Source of the DNA: Bradysia coprophila
Lineage: Eukaryota > Arthropoda > Insecta > Diptera > Sciaridae
Direction of reading: 5' to 3'
Assembly: GCF_014529535.1 (NCBI RefSeq)
Contig: NW_023503372.1
Coordinates: forward strand, 748,075 to 812,074
Length of the DNA: 64,000 nt
The position numbers and the translations under genes are program-made. The notes under the pieces are model-generated. The model did no database searches and was not told where the DNA came from. It saw nothing but the letters and a program-made list of their open reading frames with translations. This document shows, one piece after another, positions 1 to 12,855 of this stretch; the stretch's first letter is position 1, and each line of letters starts with the position of its first letter.

Positions 1-252
1 AAAACCACTGTCTCGATTCCATAAGTTTTCTGGTTCAACTTTTTTACTTTTTTTTGTTTAATTTTTTGTTCATTTTTTTTAATCAATTCCAATTTGTTCA
101 ATTCAATCAACGGTTGTTCAATAAAACTATGGAAATGAAAACTTATGAGCTCGAGACTTTATACGAAAAAAAACAAAAAACAAAAAGAAGCTAAAAACTT
201 AACTTACCCGACCGCCCGTATGTCTTCTAAAATTCTTTTAAAATAAAAAAAA
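1..252 (-). other. 3' flank/UTR of the ia2-like gene with a possible splice donor
   Basis: This AT-rich stretch follows the stop codon of the minus-strand IA-2 homologue. On the minus strand a strong donor-like GTAAGT lies at about 207-202, some 45 bases after the stop. It could start an intron in the 3' UTR that runs out of the window, or be chance. No canonical AATAAA was seen on the minus strand here. Confidence 0.35.
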
Positions 253-3200
253 TTATTTTTCCTTTGTCGTTTCTGCAGTTGTCTTTTTTTCCGTTGTATC
301 ATCAGTTTTGTCCGTTGTATCTTTTTCCGGTTCCTGTTCCTTAACAGCTTCATTGTCAAGCTCGCGTTTCTCGTTTTGGGTGTTAGCTGGCAGGGCCTTT
401 AGAATGGCGTGAACCTGACCAAAGCAGATGATATATTAAACAATACAGAGTCAATTCAGACATATGACTTTTGGATTGGGCTCCCAAAGGCCCAGGGACA
501 TTTTTAGATATTTTTTTAAACATTTTTTCCCACATTTTTCTGACTTTTTCCAAACTTTCCTTCATTTTTCTAAATTTTCCTTAATTTTTTCAAATCTCTT
601 GCACTTATTGCTTTCTCATTCATAAAAATTGTTTGTAAATGAAAGGACAATATGTGCCCAAGGTCTCACTATTGTCCGAGGATTGGTACGCTTACCCTAT
701 GGAAAAATGTGGAGAAATTTAGGAAAATATGGGAAAATCTAATTCTATTTCCAAAAACAGTCCATGATAAGGTCTACAATTGAAGAACCAATTTGAAAAA
801 TTTGAGGAATCCAGGCCTGGAAGTCTGTTATCGACGGAAAAGCAGAAAACCAGGGCAGATAAGCATAGAAGATCCTTTCTTCCTTCGAAAGAAAATCCTT
901 AAAAATCAACGAAAATCCTTCAAAATGAAAGCAAAATCCTAAAGAATCGTGTAAATATGCTTGAGAATCCCTTGAAATTGACAAATAATTCTATAAAATC
1001 AAAGGAATCCAAAGAAAATCTGAGGAAAATCCCTCGGCAGAAAATTAAGCGAAGTAATCCGAGCTGCCTTTTACAGAACCTACATATTGAAAGGCGTGGG
1101 GTAATCTGGCACACCATTCAAATTGATTCAAATTGAGTCATGACTTTTCGTTACATGTAGTAAAAGGACGCATACTATGATCGTGTGTGCCAGATTCCCC
1201 GATGTCATGTTGAAATTAATTGAAGTAATAGATTTTGTGAGAAGCACAAGGACATACTTAAGAGTGTACTGAATCATCAGAAATACAATGAATTTAGCAT
1301 AAATTAGCATTCCAAACTAGAGCAATAGAATACCGAAATACCTATGATGTTTCTAAGGGGCAGTTTGCAAATGGCGCCGCACTATTTTACGGATTTTTCG
1401 ACACCCTCTAACCAAAGAAATTCTAAATTATCTCAAATTTGAAGGAAGTATAACTTTTCCCCTCCACTTCTCCCCTTCTAAATCATCTGACGGCTACACA
1501 AATTCACGACTCGAACCCTAAATTACCCAAAAATTCCTCTTCCCTCAAATAACGAAACAACTATTTTTTGAATGACAACGTACCTCTTCAGCCACCGCCA
1601 TCAATACGAACTCGAATTGTTGTCTCGTTGCCACCAGACCGGATCGTTGATCTCTCAGATGTTCAAGCGTTGCCGCAATGTCAATTTCTCTCGCTCCCTT
1701 ATTCATTCTAGCTAACACCAAATCCAACAGAATGTATGCACCAGTTCGACCGGCACCATTGCTGCTGTGCACAACAATGGGACATGATCGTCCGCGATAC
1801 GATTTATTAACTTTACGTCTAAATTCCAACAGTGCTTTGGCGGCTATCGGAACCGAACCGGCAGGCCATGATAGGAAATGGAATTGGGTAACGGTTCGAG
1901 TTTCGCCGGTACGTAGATTCTTTAGGTAAAATGATCGTACTAGGTAGTCTTCGCACCATATGTGCTCGCTGACAAGATTAACCTGTTGGGGAAAATGATT
2001 TTTTTTTTAGTTTTGTTTCGTCTAAATATTGTAAAGAAATCGTCCAACGTACTTCATAGATGTGATACACTTCAGCTCCCTCTTCCGGCCAATATCTTGC
2101 GCAAGCAATTTCTCCATTTTCTTGAAGCTTACACAAAGCCACAATGACAACAGCGCCCTGTTCCCATACCATTTGCCAGAAATGTGCCAGAGTCGATGGA
2201 AGTGGACCTTGAGCGGCAACATACGCTGGAGCTCGGGGATCGTGATCGGTTATCGTTGATGCATTCACCTTTATGTCAAAAATAAGAAAATTTTTGGGGG
2301 TGATTTGGAGTCTTCAACATTCAGAAAAGTTCTGTCTTACATAGTCCAATCCTTCAGCATTCGCCAAGTGATTGATGACTACTCGAGAGTGATCGTATGG
2401 TAACGGAGCTGTAGGTCGATTTAATGGTTCGCATTGGGGTTGAATGGCTGTATCTCTTGAGCTTGGTTCAGCTTCATAACGTTGTAGCGCTTCCCACTCG
2501 CGTTGTAGTCGGCCTTTATTCTTCAGATGTGATTCCATGTACGACTGCAAGGAGACAACGACAACATTTACACTCACTTCTGTGTACAGATCTATCACAA
2601 ACATCTTACCAAAACCATGTGTCCAGTTGAAATGTCCATATTCGTTAGCGCTGGTTCCTCAGACCATGACGATGTGCTGGATCGTGATGACGGTGCCTTC
2701 TCGTTATCTTTAGAAATAGATGTCATTCGACCAGCAGAAGGACTATCGTTTCCCTTACCCGCCATGCGAGCACGACACAGTTCCTGATAATCCTTGCTGC
2801 TCGCTTCTGTGGCAATCAATCCTTTTTGCAGTCCACCAAGTTTATCGAGTTTCTTATCGTGACGCCGAATCAACAACAGTGTCATAACAATCACAACGCC
2901 AGCCGCCAAACCGGCACCGGCTACCATATAAACCAACACATGCGTGACATTGGGTCCTTCTTCGGCGAATTCTCGTTTCGAATAGATAGCTGAATCTAGC
3001 TCCTTGGTCTTGTCTCCAACTCCTGCACGCAGTACATTGACACCGAGACGACGGGACAGGTTGTTCTTGAAGCGATTATCATTGATAGCTCGAGCAACAT
3101 CAGCAGCGGTTTTCTTTTCCGGATTCTCTTCGACACGGAACGTAATTTCATGCCGAGCCAAATTCGAAAATGTGAAATAGTTTTGCATGTTGAGCATATC

Positions 3201-5027
3201 AGCTAAGGCTGCAACAATCCGGCGTCCGTGGTTCCAGTCGTCAACGCTATTTCAAATTGATCATTTTGGGTCATTTTTGGGACATAAAGTACATTTTATG
3301 GCAAATCTTACGATGATTTCAATATGACATGGGTGTAATCAGTGTCTACAGAATGAGGTCCATGGTCATTGTCGGTATGCAAGACTTTCTTGGTTTTAGG
3401 CGAGTGATCATCTGTGAAAAATTGGAACGACAAGTTTTTCAATTCACCTCCCCATAATACTCAGTACGCAAACAAAGACACCCACCCTTGATGTGTGTCG
3501 GCAAAACCTCTTTGTTAATCTCCTGTTTTTCATCTACATTTTCCTGTAGTTTCGGTGTTTCATGCGGTGATTGAGATGATGGTGGAGGTGCAGCCGGAGG
3601 ACCAGGTTTTTTAACGTCTAATCTTTCATGCCTAGTGAAACCCAGCATATTGGATAGTAGATTTCGGGCTTCTGCTTTGCGGTCAACTGAAACCACATTT
3701 TATCTCGTCACAAAATTCCGAATGGGATGAGGATGGAGATGTGTTCACTCACCCTTTGATTGATGTTTTTTGGAATCGGAAAGATAGACCAACCCTCCTT
3801 CCGTATACACACCAGATTCATCGGGTAGAATGTTGTTCGATTCGTCAAAGTATCGCATGGCATTCAGTTTTAATGGCTCCAGTGGTAACTCATTCGTCTC
3901 CTCGGCGTCTTGTAGCTTCGGGTCTGAATGTTTATGGGACTTGATGCTATGATGGTTTAAATCAACTTTTGGTATATGCAGTTCTCTGGACATTTCACGG
4001 AATGAGGTTTTCGGCGACCCGTCAAGTAATGGATCATCCTGAAAGTCGTCGTCGTCAATCTGTTGTAAGAGAAATCGATGAATATGGTTTACTGAGTTGA
4101 TCGTTTTAGAGGCTCTACACTTACCGCATCAAATTGTCCAGGCATTCGTTTCATATTCGGCAGTAAGTAATCTTCCACGGCCGGTTCTTCATTGGCACTG
4201 TTCTCGAAAATGTCTTGCTGATAATAGATCGGCGGCTTCAATTGTCCCGATTCATACTCAGCCAACATTTTCCTAAGCTCAATGCGATTTTTGATGTCTT
4301 TGATGCGATTCTCAATCTCTTCGCTGGGAACTGCATTCTCCAGATAGTCGGAGCGTTTATATGGTACAGCTGCATTGTCAAAAGGACTGAATGGACTCCC
4401 GTACAGTCGGTGTGAGGTGAGTTTCTTCTGAGGTTGTATAGATTTTAATGGTTGCAAAAAAAGTCTGTCGTCGAATCCCTTTTTATCCGGCGGAAAGTAT
4501 ACTTCGTCCGCGTATGCATCATCCGGTGGCTGAAATCGGACAAATGCCAGTGGACTTTGTGGATCCAGAACTTGTGGATCCGGTGCCAGATTGGCGCACA
4601 AATTCGGTGGCATGGGAACACTGTTCCGTCTGGAATGTTTAAATTGAAAAGTAAAACTTATTCAATCTATTGATCGGCTGGGATCACGTTCTGCACCATC
4701 GTCAACTTACAGTGAGAACAATGCTCCTTGCATACGACATTGTACGAACAAATGGTCCCATCCTAATCCAGCCCCTTGAAGTTCTTCCAGCATCGTCGAC
4801 AGGATATGTGATTGTTCTTCATTGAGTGGCTCACGTTCCAATTCATCTTGTTCTGATTCAGTTCCATATTTTGGAAGACATTTACCGAAAGCATAATCTG
4901 AAATGGTTCGATTTTGCGGGGGAATTAATAATGATCTTTTCGAGTCAGAAAAGGTTTTTTTGTTCAGCCATACCATCAAAACACCATTCGATGTTTTCCA
5001 AGCACAAAGATTCTACGAAAAGACACC
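253..5027 (-). CDS. ia2: IA-2/PTPRN-type receptor tyrosine pseudophosphatase (5' end missing)
   Basis: Dense-core-vesicle membrane protein of the IA-2/phogrin family. Exons inferred from GT-AG sites and unbroken phase, in coding order: 5027-4974, 4897-4711, 4629-4125, 4059-3753, 3686-3486, 3411-3312, 3246-2610, 2544-2341, 2268-2053, 1982-1584, 414-253; about 990 residues. The first two exons give the cysteine-rich RESP18-like N-terminus (CLF...LC...CFDDYAFGKC). A long acidic luminal region, a mature ectodomain, a single membrane helix (about 2940-2880) and a PTP domain follow. The signature loop reads [11 protein letters not shown], with Ser in place of the catalytic Cys, and the WPD loop reads SWPAGSVP, with Ala for the general-acid Asp. 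The last exon starts VHAILKALP, the usual family C-terminus, then adds a Thr/Lys/Glu-rich tail of about 44 residues. The signal-peptide exon was not found; it should lie upstream of 5030 behind a long intron. The 1.17-kb last intron shows nothing recognisable. Confidence 0.93.
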
Positions 5028-5343
5028 CTGTAAATAGAAAAGGGTGACATTAAGAGTTTTGTCATCTTCGTACCAGTAAACTGTTACTTTTATGTGACGT
5101 TGAAATGAGAATTCAAAATTGCTGTGAGCATAGCATCTACAACCTAGTGCTTGGTTGTGATAGATGCTGTGATAGAAGATTCATAATATAATGCATGTCA
5201 TTGTTATAACACTTTTACGGAGGCTACATTATCTGTTATCGACAACATCATCGACAAAAATAAACGATGAAGTCTAACTAACGTGGACTTTTTTTTATAA
5301 AATCGCTGTCAAAACAAATGACAGATTTTTCAAACGAAGTAAC

Positions 5344-6001
5344 CTTAGAGTAATTATACCTAGAGAGGAAATTACGAACAGAATTACGTAAAATTTGTGG
5401 TCCCGACATGAAATACGTAATATTTGATAGTGTGGGTTTTTCCCTACTAAATTGGTGGGCAAATTAGCGCAAAAAATTTAAATGTGCCTGCGAGAAGGAT
5501 TCTTTTTAAAATGTGAACCTTTTACATACCACTGATATGAACTGATATCAACAAACACATTGTGTTTAACAGGTTTACCACAACGAAAATAATAGAAATT
5601 GACCTGTGTTGTTTTATGCAGCAAATTAGTTGGGCAATCGGTCTCTTGAAGGAAAACTACAAATCAACAAACAGATGCAACTCGCGCAATTTTTTATTAA
5701 GCGCATAAAATCACCGGAAAAATGAACAGGCATTGCCCTTGACTCCTTTACTTAGGCATCCCGTAATAAATCACATTTGCACCATAATAATTATTATTAT
5801 TGCGAATGATTTCAAACAAAATTTCAAAATAAAGGTACGCGATTTAGAAAATACAAAACTGACAACTATCAAAATTATCAACGCCTACATGTGTTAGTAA
5901 AAGCACTACGTAAAATTGTACGAAATGTGAATCTTATACAAACTGATGTCGGGACCACATTTTATCGTACGAAATACCTCTCTAGGTATAATTACTCTAA
6001 G
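5344..6001. mobile_element. 658-bp hAT-like MITE with exact 8-bp target duplication
   Basis: Termini are inverted repeats of about 65-70 bp (CTTAGAGTAATTATACCTAG... at the left, its reverse complement at the right). The element is flanked on both sides by gaagtaac (5336-5343 and 6002-6009). Eight-base duplications are typical of hAT transposons. There is no transposase ORF, so it is non-autonomous. Confidence 0.85.
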
Positions 6002-6513
6002 GAAGTAACAGATTCTGTATCGTATCGTGATTTCCGTCTGTGGAAAAATGTGCAACACGCAAAAATTCATCGAAACTATCACACCATTGCTCCTGAAGCA
6101 GTGCTGTGAAACTATCCAAGTCATTTCCCACTATTAAAAAATGAATTTCTGGTCGATCTGAATGCTTTTGGAGCCATAAATCGTTTTTTTAATGAGGAAA
6201 AATCTTAGTCCAAAAAGCGTCGTAGAAAAAAAAAGCCCATCCACAGCCCGATTACCCAATGGTTACCTCGGAGGAAATAACGATTTGAAAAACCAATTCT
6301 AACGCACTCAGTTTCATATTCTTTTGACAAAAACAATCGTGTTCAAGATAAATCGACAGATTTTAAAGAATCGGCCATACCTGGTATGTACATTCATTGC
6401 GATTACACAAACTTTATTCGACAAAAATCGTCGTATTAGCTAAAATTGTAGCCTACATTTTTCATATTTGATGATATCTTTTCATCAGAATCCCTTTCGA
6501 AAAATGTAAGGTG

Positions 6514-6600
6514 GAAGCAAAATAAAATGATCGAGTCTGGTTTTTGACAATTGAAATTCAATTGTCAAAAACCAGACTCGATCATTTTATTTTGCTTTCA
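6514..6600. repeat. Near-perfect 80-bp palindrome
   Basis: Two arms of about 40 bases (gaagcaaaataaaatgatcg... and its complement) meet with almost no spacer, so either strand would form a long hairpin. Ends are given to within a few bases. No flanking duplication was recognised. Confidence 0.8.
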
Positions 6601-6780
6601 TTTTACGACCGTGATAGATTCAAAAATCAAAATCATTTGCGCGGAAATTCAAATTTTCGATCTGTTCGCGTGAAGTGATAAAAGACCGACTTGCCGGCAG
6701 CGTCAGTCATTGACTGTCCTGTAAAGTAGTGCTCAAATCCACAATCTATAACGACCACGAATGTGTTACCTACTTTAAAT

Positions 6781-7021
6781 CAAAGTTCTGAAAGAATATG
6801 TTAAGACAACCACGAAGGCGGGTGACACCAAATTTTATAAACAGATAGTGTGAGAAATCAACTTGAAGAAAATATTTTTCTCTAAAATTCATAATTTTGT
6901 TTTTGTTAAGTTCCATTTTACATATAAACTTTGCAGCCGTTGACGCAATTGTGTGTCACCGCCTTCGTGATCAACTCAGAGTTGTCTTCAATGAAAGTGG
7001 TTGTCTTAACTTGTTCTTTCA
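6781..7021. mobile_element. Degenerate copy of the 233-bp CAAGGTTCTG MITE family
   Basis: It begins CAAAGTTCTGAAAGAATATG and carries the family's subterminal motif CACGAAGGCGGGTGACAC, inverted near the right end (gtgtcaccgccttcgtga). The last bases of the right terminus are lost and no exact target duplication remains, so this copy is older than those at 40686 and 48157. Confidence 0.7.
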
Positions 7022-7182
7022 TTAATTAACTTTAATTTATATATTTCTGATTCGTCTCCGATTACGGAGGATATTTTACGAGAAATATGAGTTCCTATGA
7101 ACTCTGGTGTAAAACCAACAAATTTTTATTTAGTGAAACCAAAGCACTGAAACATACTAGACATCAAAATCTGAAGTGTAAG

Positions 7183-7281
7183 CATTTTTGCTCATAATGT
7201 CCACAGCTGGGCTTGAACTAGCAACCTCTGGTTTATAAATCCAGCGCCTATCCAACTCGACCAACAAGACGAGCAAAAATG
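7183..7281 (-). repeat. tRNA-like sequence closed by an inverted repeat
   Basis: Read on the minus strand, the core has an A-box-like segment (TGGTCGAGTTGGATAGGCG), an anticodon-arm-like hairpin (CTGG...CCAG) and a B-box-like segment (AGTTCAAGCCC). The acceptor stem does not pair well as a normal tRNA. Instead the unit is bounded by CATTTTTGCTC and GAGCAAAAATG, and a weaker inverted match continues outward for about 25 bases. It is more like a tRNA-derived repeat than a working tRNA gene. A similar arrangement is at 35509-35626. Confidence 0.5.
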
Positions 7282-10200
7282 AAGTAATTTCAGATGTTTA
7301 CTGATGTACAATTCAGATTATGAAAAGCCACATATATGGTATGTACCTAGTCATTGGCGAAAACGTTGGTTGAATTTCACATTTGATGTAAATATTTTGT
7401 AATGCAATTATTGATGGATGTGCTGTGTAGCCTAGCAACCTTTTCTAAGAGGGCAGCACACTTTGTTTGTATTTTTCTATATAATCAAATAAAGATCTTT
7501 CTTCTAGAATTATTTGTGACAGTCTCTGAGAAACGTGAGCATAAACTGCTCAGTTTTCTCGAAACTGGTCAAACTGCTACAACCGATTCTATCTTCTGTT
7601 GAAAGCTAACACATTCGTGGTCGTTATTGCGGTCCCATATTTTTGAAAAAGTATTCTGATGGAAAGATCTCATCAAAAGTAACCTAAAATCCAGTATTTA
7701 AAAATCGCCCAAATGTATGCTTTTCAGCAAAGCATCGATGCCTCTTAACATACCATTAAAAAGCCCATAAAATATGCAGACTGACACACTCGCGTCTATG
7801 TCTCAACAATCAGACAAAGATTTTGGTGGTAAAAAGTAGTTGTTGAACATGATTGCGTCATTCAGTTCAGATACAAAATTCTTGTTTCAACCACTCAGAC
7901 CAAGGCCTCCTGTAAGTTTCACCCACGTTTCATGAAAACGCCCAGATTATGGCCCATTGCTTGCGATTATAATGCCCATAATGTCCATACCCATAAAAGC
8001 GCAAGGTTCGAAAGACATTTTCCATTTATTCAGAGGACGCATTTTTTACTTAAATTGCCATACACTTTTCATTCATTAAATAGCGTAAATTTGAGCGTAA
8101 ATGGGCTTGTAAAAATGATACGAAGGTCGAAATTTAATTTTCCGTAACAGCCTATACAACAAGTTTACCGAGAATTTTTGGTAATAAAAACAACCAACAT
8201 AAGCCATACCACCATTCACGATTCACTGAGCCATTCATAAAATGGTTTTTCTCTCTCGTTGAAGCAAAATTATATTTTTAGCGTCGACCTACACATCGGT
8301 GAATGGAAATAAAAAGCTTAATAGACCGTAAGCTCACTAAATAATTGAGACTATAAATTAAAAGAAAAAAAAAACTTTTCCAAGAAATGGAAATATCAAA
8401 ATAATAAATCTAAAAATAAAGCGAATGAAATACGAAAGCGTAGAGATACGACTGGTGTGTATCTATCACGTTCCAAATACAAATTCATATTTTAATTATA
8501 AACAATGACCCGACGAAATACGACGATATTTCTTTTCCCTTTATATAAATAAATAAGAGGAAAAAAAACCCAAACTAAATAAATTTAAATGGAAAACCGA
8601 AAGGTATAGCTCGATTAAATAAAATCACCGTAGTGGCTTATTATGTATGTACTACATTGTATACACTACGAACTGTAAACATAAATGACGATGTTTCCAT
8701 CACCAGGAACCCACCCACCCACCTACGCGTGTATCGACGCATGAATTATGGAAAATGTTATAAATGGGAGCAGTAGTCAAATCAAAAGCATCAATTCGCT
8801 GTGAGAGAGAGGTGGTTTGATATCAAAGTTTACAAGGTAGGAACAATACAGAAATAAAACTGAAAATAATTTGTTATTATGACTTGTAACACACGGGGTG
8901 TTCTTTTGTTGTTGTTTTTTCTTCTTCTTCTTTCTCTGCTGATTGTATGATTTCAATATAATATGAAGCAATAATGTAACGGTAACGTCGGTTATATCGT
9001 AGATTATACTTCATGGCATATCTTAATGATATACCGGTTAGCATACAAGAAAATCGATAAGCCAGGGACTAAAGTGTAGGATTAACGTTTTCTGTGTTGT
9101 ACGAACGTAATAGTATATAAAGGCATTTCGTTTCTCCTTTTGTTTTTTCACGTACAATTGACCAGAGACTATTGTATATTATGTAGACGTAGACGGTTCA
9201 ATAAATGCCTTTTATAGTCCTTGCATATCGGCAACACAGACAAAATTATCTGGCACAATTGTTCTCTTGTGAGAAATTAGTTTTTTTTAAATTCTTCTGT
9301 TGATTTTGTTTTAATTCAAGCAAATATTCGTGGAATATTCAATTTAGTGTCTTTATCAATGAAGGATGACATTTTTGTTTTGTTAATTTCGTTCAGAAAG
9401 AAATTTTTGCACCCAGTTGAATTCTTTGGCACACGTTAAATATGCTCTGAAAAACGGTGTTCAACCCCAAGTGAAAACAGGGTAGGTTTCAATGTCATGC
9501 CAGAGGACATAAGGATTTTTTAAATGAACTCATTTTGACATTCTGGCGCACGGAATTATTCGAGTAGATAAATTGAGTATCAAATTTACACTTCAACGAA
9601 ACTTTCATCATGACACCCATGGGTGTCACTGCAAAGACCAGTAGCGATCAGAGAAAACAGGTTTTCGTTGCGTTTCGGTTGCAGAGGAGCCATTAGAAAT
9701 TCATCGAGATAGTCAGATTTGTTCCCGTTTGAGTTAATCACATATCTAGATAGGTTCTGGAGGCGACAGGAGGGTAATTTGAATGATGACCGAGAAAGGA
9801 ACGAAGGATCATTAGATCTGTGTTTCGAGATCATTAATTTGATCATCACACCCTGACAAATCTAAACTCAGATCTCGGTTTGAATGAATTTTAAAGACAA
9901 TAAGACCCTTTTTGCCACACCTTTCTGACGTGTTCCAGGCTTTATTCTTTTGATACAAAATATTTTACTTTATTATTTTGAACATTGTACAGCAGAAAGT
10001 CGAATTAGTTACATCGCTTCTTTTGTCGTCGTTATCACAACTCGCTGTTGGTAACTGATAAACAAAAGGTTTATTTGACAGGATATCACACCTATTACGA
10101 TCGAATAAACGACAGAAAAATTGTATTTCGTGGAGAACATCACTAAAGATCGTATCTTCGATATGAACTACTGTACCGATTTTGATAAACTTTTGTTTAC

Positions 10201-12466
10201 CTGAGTCCAATATGGGGCGGAAGATATTGTCGAAAACCGGAAAAGCTTCTAGAGAATACAACGAAAAATGACTCAAAATTTATTACTTTTTACCTTTCAG
10301 GGAAAAAAAAGTTTATCAAAATCGGTTCCGAAATTTCTGAGATATCGGAGACGTTGCGCACGATTTGATCCGAGATTCGCCTCTGTATTGTGTCCTCTAT
10401 ACAAATTATACACAGACGGTCTGTGTAAACATCTATGCTTAGTTCAATTTAATGGACTTTTTCTAATTATATTTGTTTGTCACACAATTTATGTGCTTTT
10501 AGATATGAATGATATCCTTGAAAGACAATTGATTCACGTGCATGTACTGGATTTTCTATTTTTATAAATTCAGCTAGTCTTTGTACAGTACTGTAGAGTC
10601 TCGTGTAGATCAGTGTTGTATACATATAACATTGATTCAATTTATATTTCGTTACTCGATTGGACACCGGTAATTTGATACCCTTACCCGTGTCAATCAA
10701 TATCAACAAAAAATTCTAAAAAAAAAAAATTGAACCCGCAGGCACCTAGGCAATTATATCTAATCCGCATCATTTTTCATTATCATCGGTATGTCGGTGA
10801 ATCGATTTCGTCAATTTTATTTAAGACGATGGAAAAACTCGCTTGGAAAAACAGCATAGCAATAACTCTGAAATTTGACGCTTTTCGAAAATTATATACA
10901 ACGTCCGTTGTCGTTGTTTTTTTCTTCTCTCTGTTTGCACAGTTGCTGTATCGAATTCATGCGACAAACCACCCACACCCACATGAACTTGATGAAGGAT
11001 AAAAATGTGATTGAATTGCGAGTTTATGTATTTCGTGTTCAGTGTGCAGAGGATACAATAATAATAATAATGAACGCGATGGGGCTAAGTGTGGGCATGC
11101 ATTGCGTAGAAGGGTATTTCCCCATAAAGTATGAAGAAAAAACATTATTTGGAAAATTGTTGAATGCTTGATCAACTGAAAAGTTGAAATGGAGTTTCCG
11201 ATTTCGGATAGAAAATTTATTGTCTTTTGATTTTGTCAATATATTGCCGGGCCGCTCTAGTTTTTTGACGCTCCGAAAATCAGAAATTCTTAAAATAACA
11301 ACAGAAATTGAGTCACGTTCGATTATAAACGTCAGTCACGTCAACATTATTATGGAAATATTTTTACGGACAGCCCAGCCTGTTCTGGGATTCAGATCGG
11401 AACCGGATTCAAAATTCATCGGGCCAGTTTCGTTTCGGACTTAAAAAATACGATTTTCTAACTAGTGGTGAAATATAGCGACTTTGTCATTTAGGAAAAA
11501 CGTTGTTCCTAACTTATGCTAAAAGACTTTTTTAGTGAATTTAATTCGAGCATTCGCTACCGGCTGGAAACCTTTCATTCGCTAAAAAGGCATTTTAGTA
11601 TGCGTTAGGAAAATAACTATCTGCACCTGGCCTCGGCGCCGTTCGGATTTCGAAAAAAATCTTGGCCCGCACACCTCTAGTGCATTCGATTTTCGAAATT
11701 TGCTTAACATAAACCGTCTTTTATATACACTGTCGACATCTGCGCGAATCGAATAATTTGAAATGTAAAATACAGTCGGTTGATAGAAAATGCGCTTGAA
11801 TTGCATATTATTGCTCAGTTGACGATAAGTGCGCAATAAAGTGTGACTGCTAGAAATTTTTCGGAGCAAATAAACATTTCTTTAAAAATAGTATGTGACT
11901 TACATGTAATATGAGTTCATGGGCAAAACGCTAATCGAACAATTGTTTCTACATTTGTGAATCTCAACGAATAGTTCAATAGTGTAAGTGTGGTAAATTA
12001 CATTGCATCTCAATTCACAATGCAGTTTGCCGCAGTTTTTGTGAACAAAAATAATTTGTTTTACTTAAGCCACGAATAAAAGTTTATTGCTCCAAATACT
12101 TTTGAATAACATTTAGATGCGAGTACCCTAGATTAACGAGCAATATTTAAATGCATTTGGTGGTGTAGCAAACGTTGCGGTGTAGCTGGTTCATTCACGT
12201 AACGACTCAACGAATAATAAATATTGATATCCGCTTGCATCTGTAGTGATTACTAATTACAAAGGCTCAATTACCAGTATAGAGTCTATCGACTCTCACT
12301 AATCTAACTCTCACCGATAAACGTAACTCTTATCTCACTTTATCGAAGAGTTAACTTTATGAGCCACGTTTGACTTTGGTTCACTTTTTTATTGATTTTA
12401 CAGGAAAAAATCGCAAAATGATGCGTCGTATCTGGCGAATTCTATATACCAATCGACAAAATGTAG
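7282..12466. other. Intergenic, no recognisable gene
   Basis: About 5 kb of AT-rich sequence with only short non-conserved ORFs and homopolymer tracts. The missing signal-peptide exon of the ia2-like gene (minus strand) may lie here, but no convincing hydrophobic start exon with a matching phase was found. Confidence 0.6.
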
Positions 12467-12542
12467 GATTTTGAAGTTCATTCCACGATTTTGAAATTCA
12501 TTCCACGATTTTGAAATTCATTCCACGATTTTAAAGTTCATT
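12467..12542. repeat. Tandem repeat, 20-bp unit, about 3.8 copies
   Basis: The unit gattttgaaattcattccac is repeated head to tail with one or two substitutions per copy. It lies about 310 bp upstream of the TM9SF2 start codon. Confidence 0.85.
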
Positions 12543-12855
12543 TGGTATGTGACCAGCTGGTGCAAAATAACGTATGCACACCAGTTCGGTTTAGCGATTG
12601 TATCAGCACCGTATGGTGTAGCGTTTAAACTATGCTATACCATACCATACCATCTCGATGTGATGGTTTTCCTTCGCCAATATTCGCAATTTCAATAAGG
12701 CTTTCTTAAATTAACTTGGATTAAATTAATTTTTTCTGCAAAATAAATTAATTTAGATTATCTGAAAAATGGACAATTAATTTTTCCATAGGTGGTGTGT
12801 CCAGCCGAAATTAAAATTCAAAATAAATAAAGTGATTCGAACTGAACCGATTGTA

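Noticed and set aside
9586..9849. 87-codon minus-strand ORF as the missing first exon of the ia2-like gene
   Set aside because: No signal peptide, no donor in the required phase, and no similarity to IA-2 N-termini.
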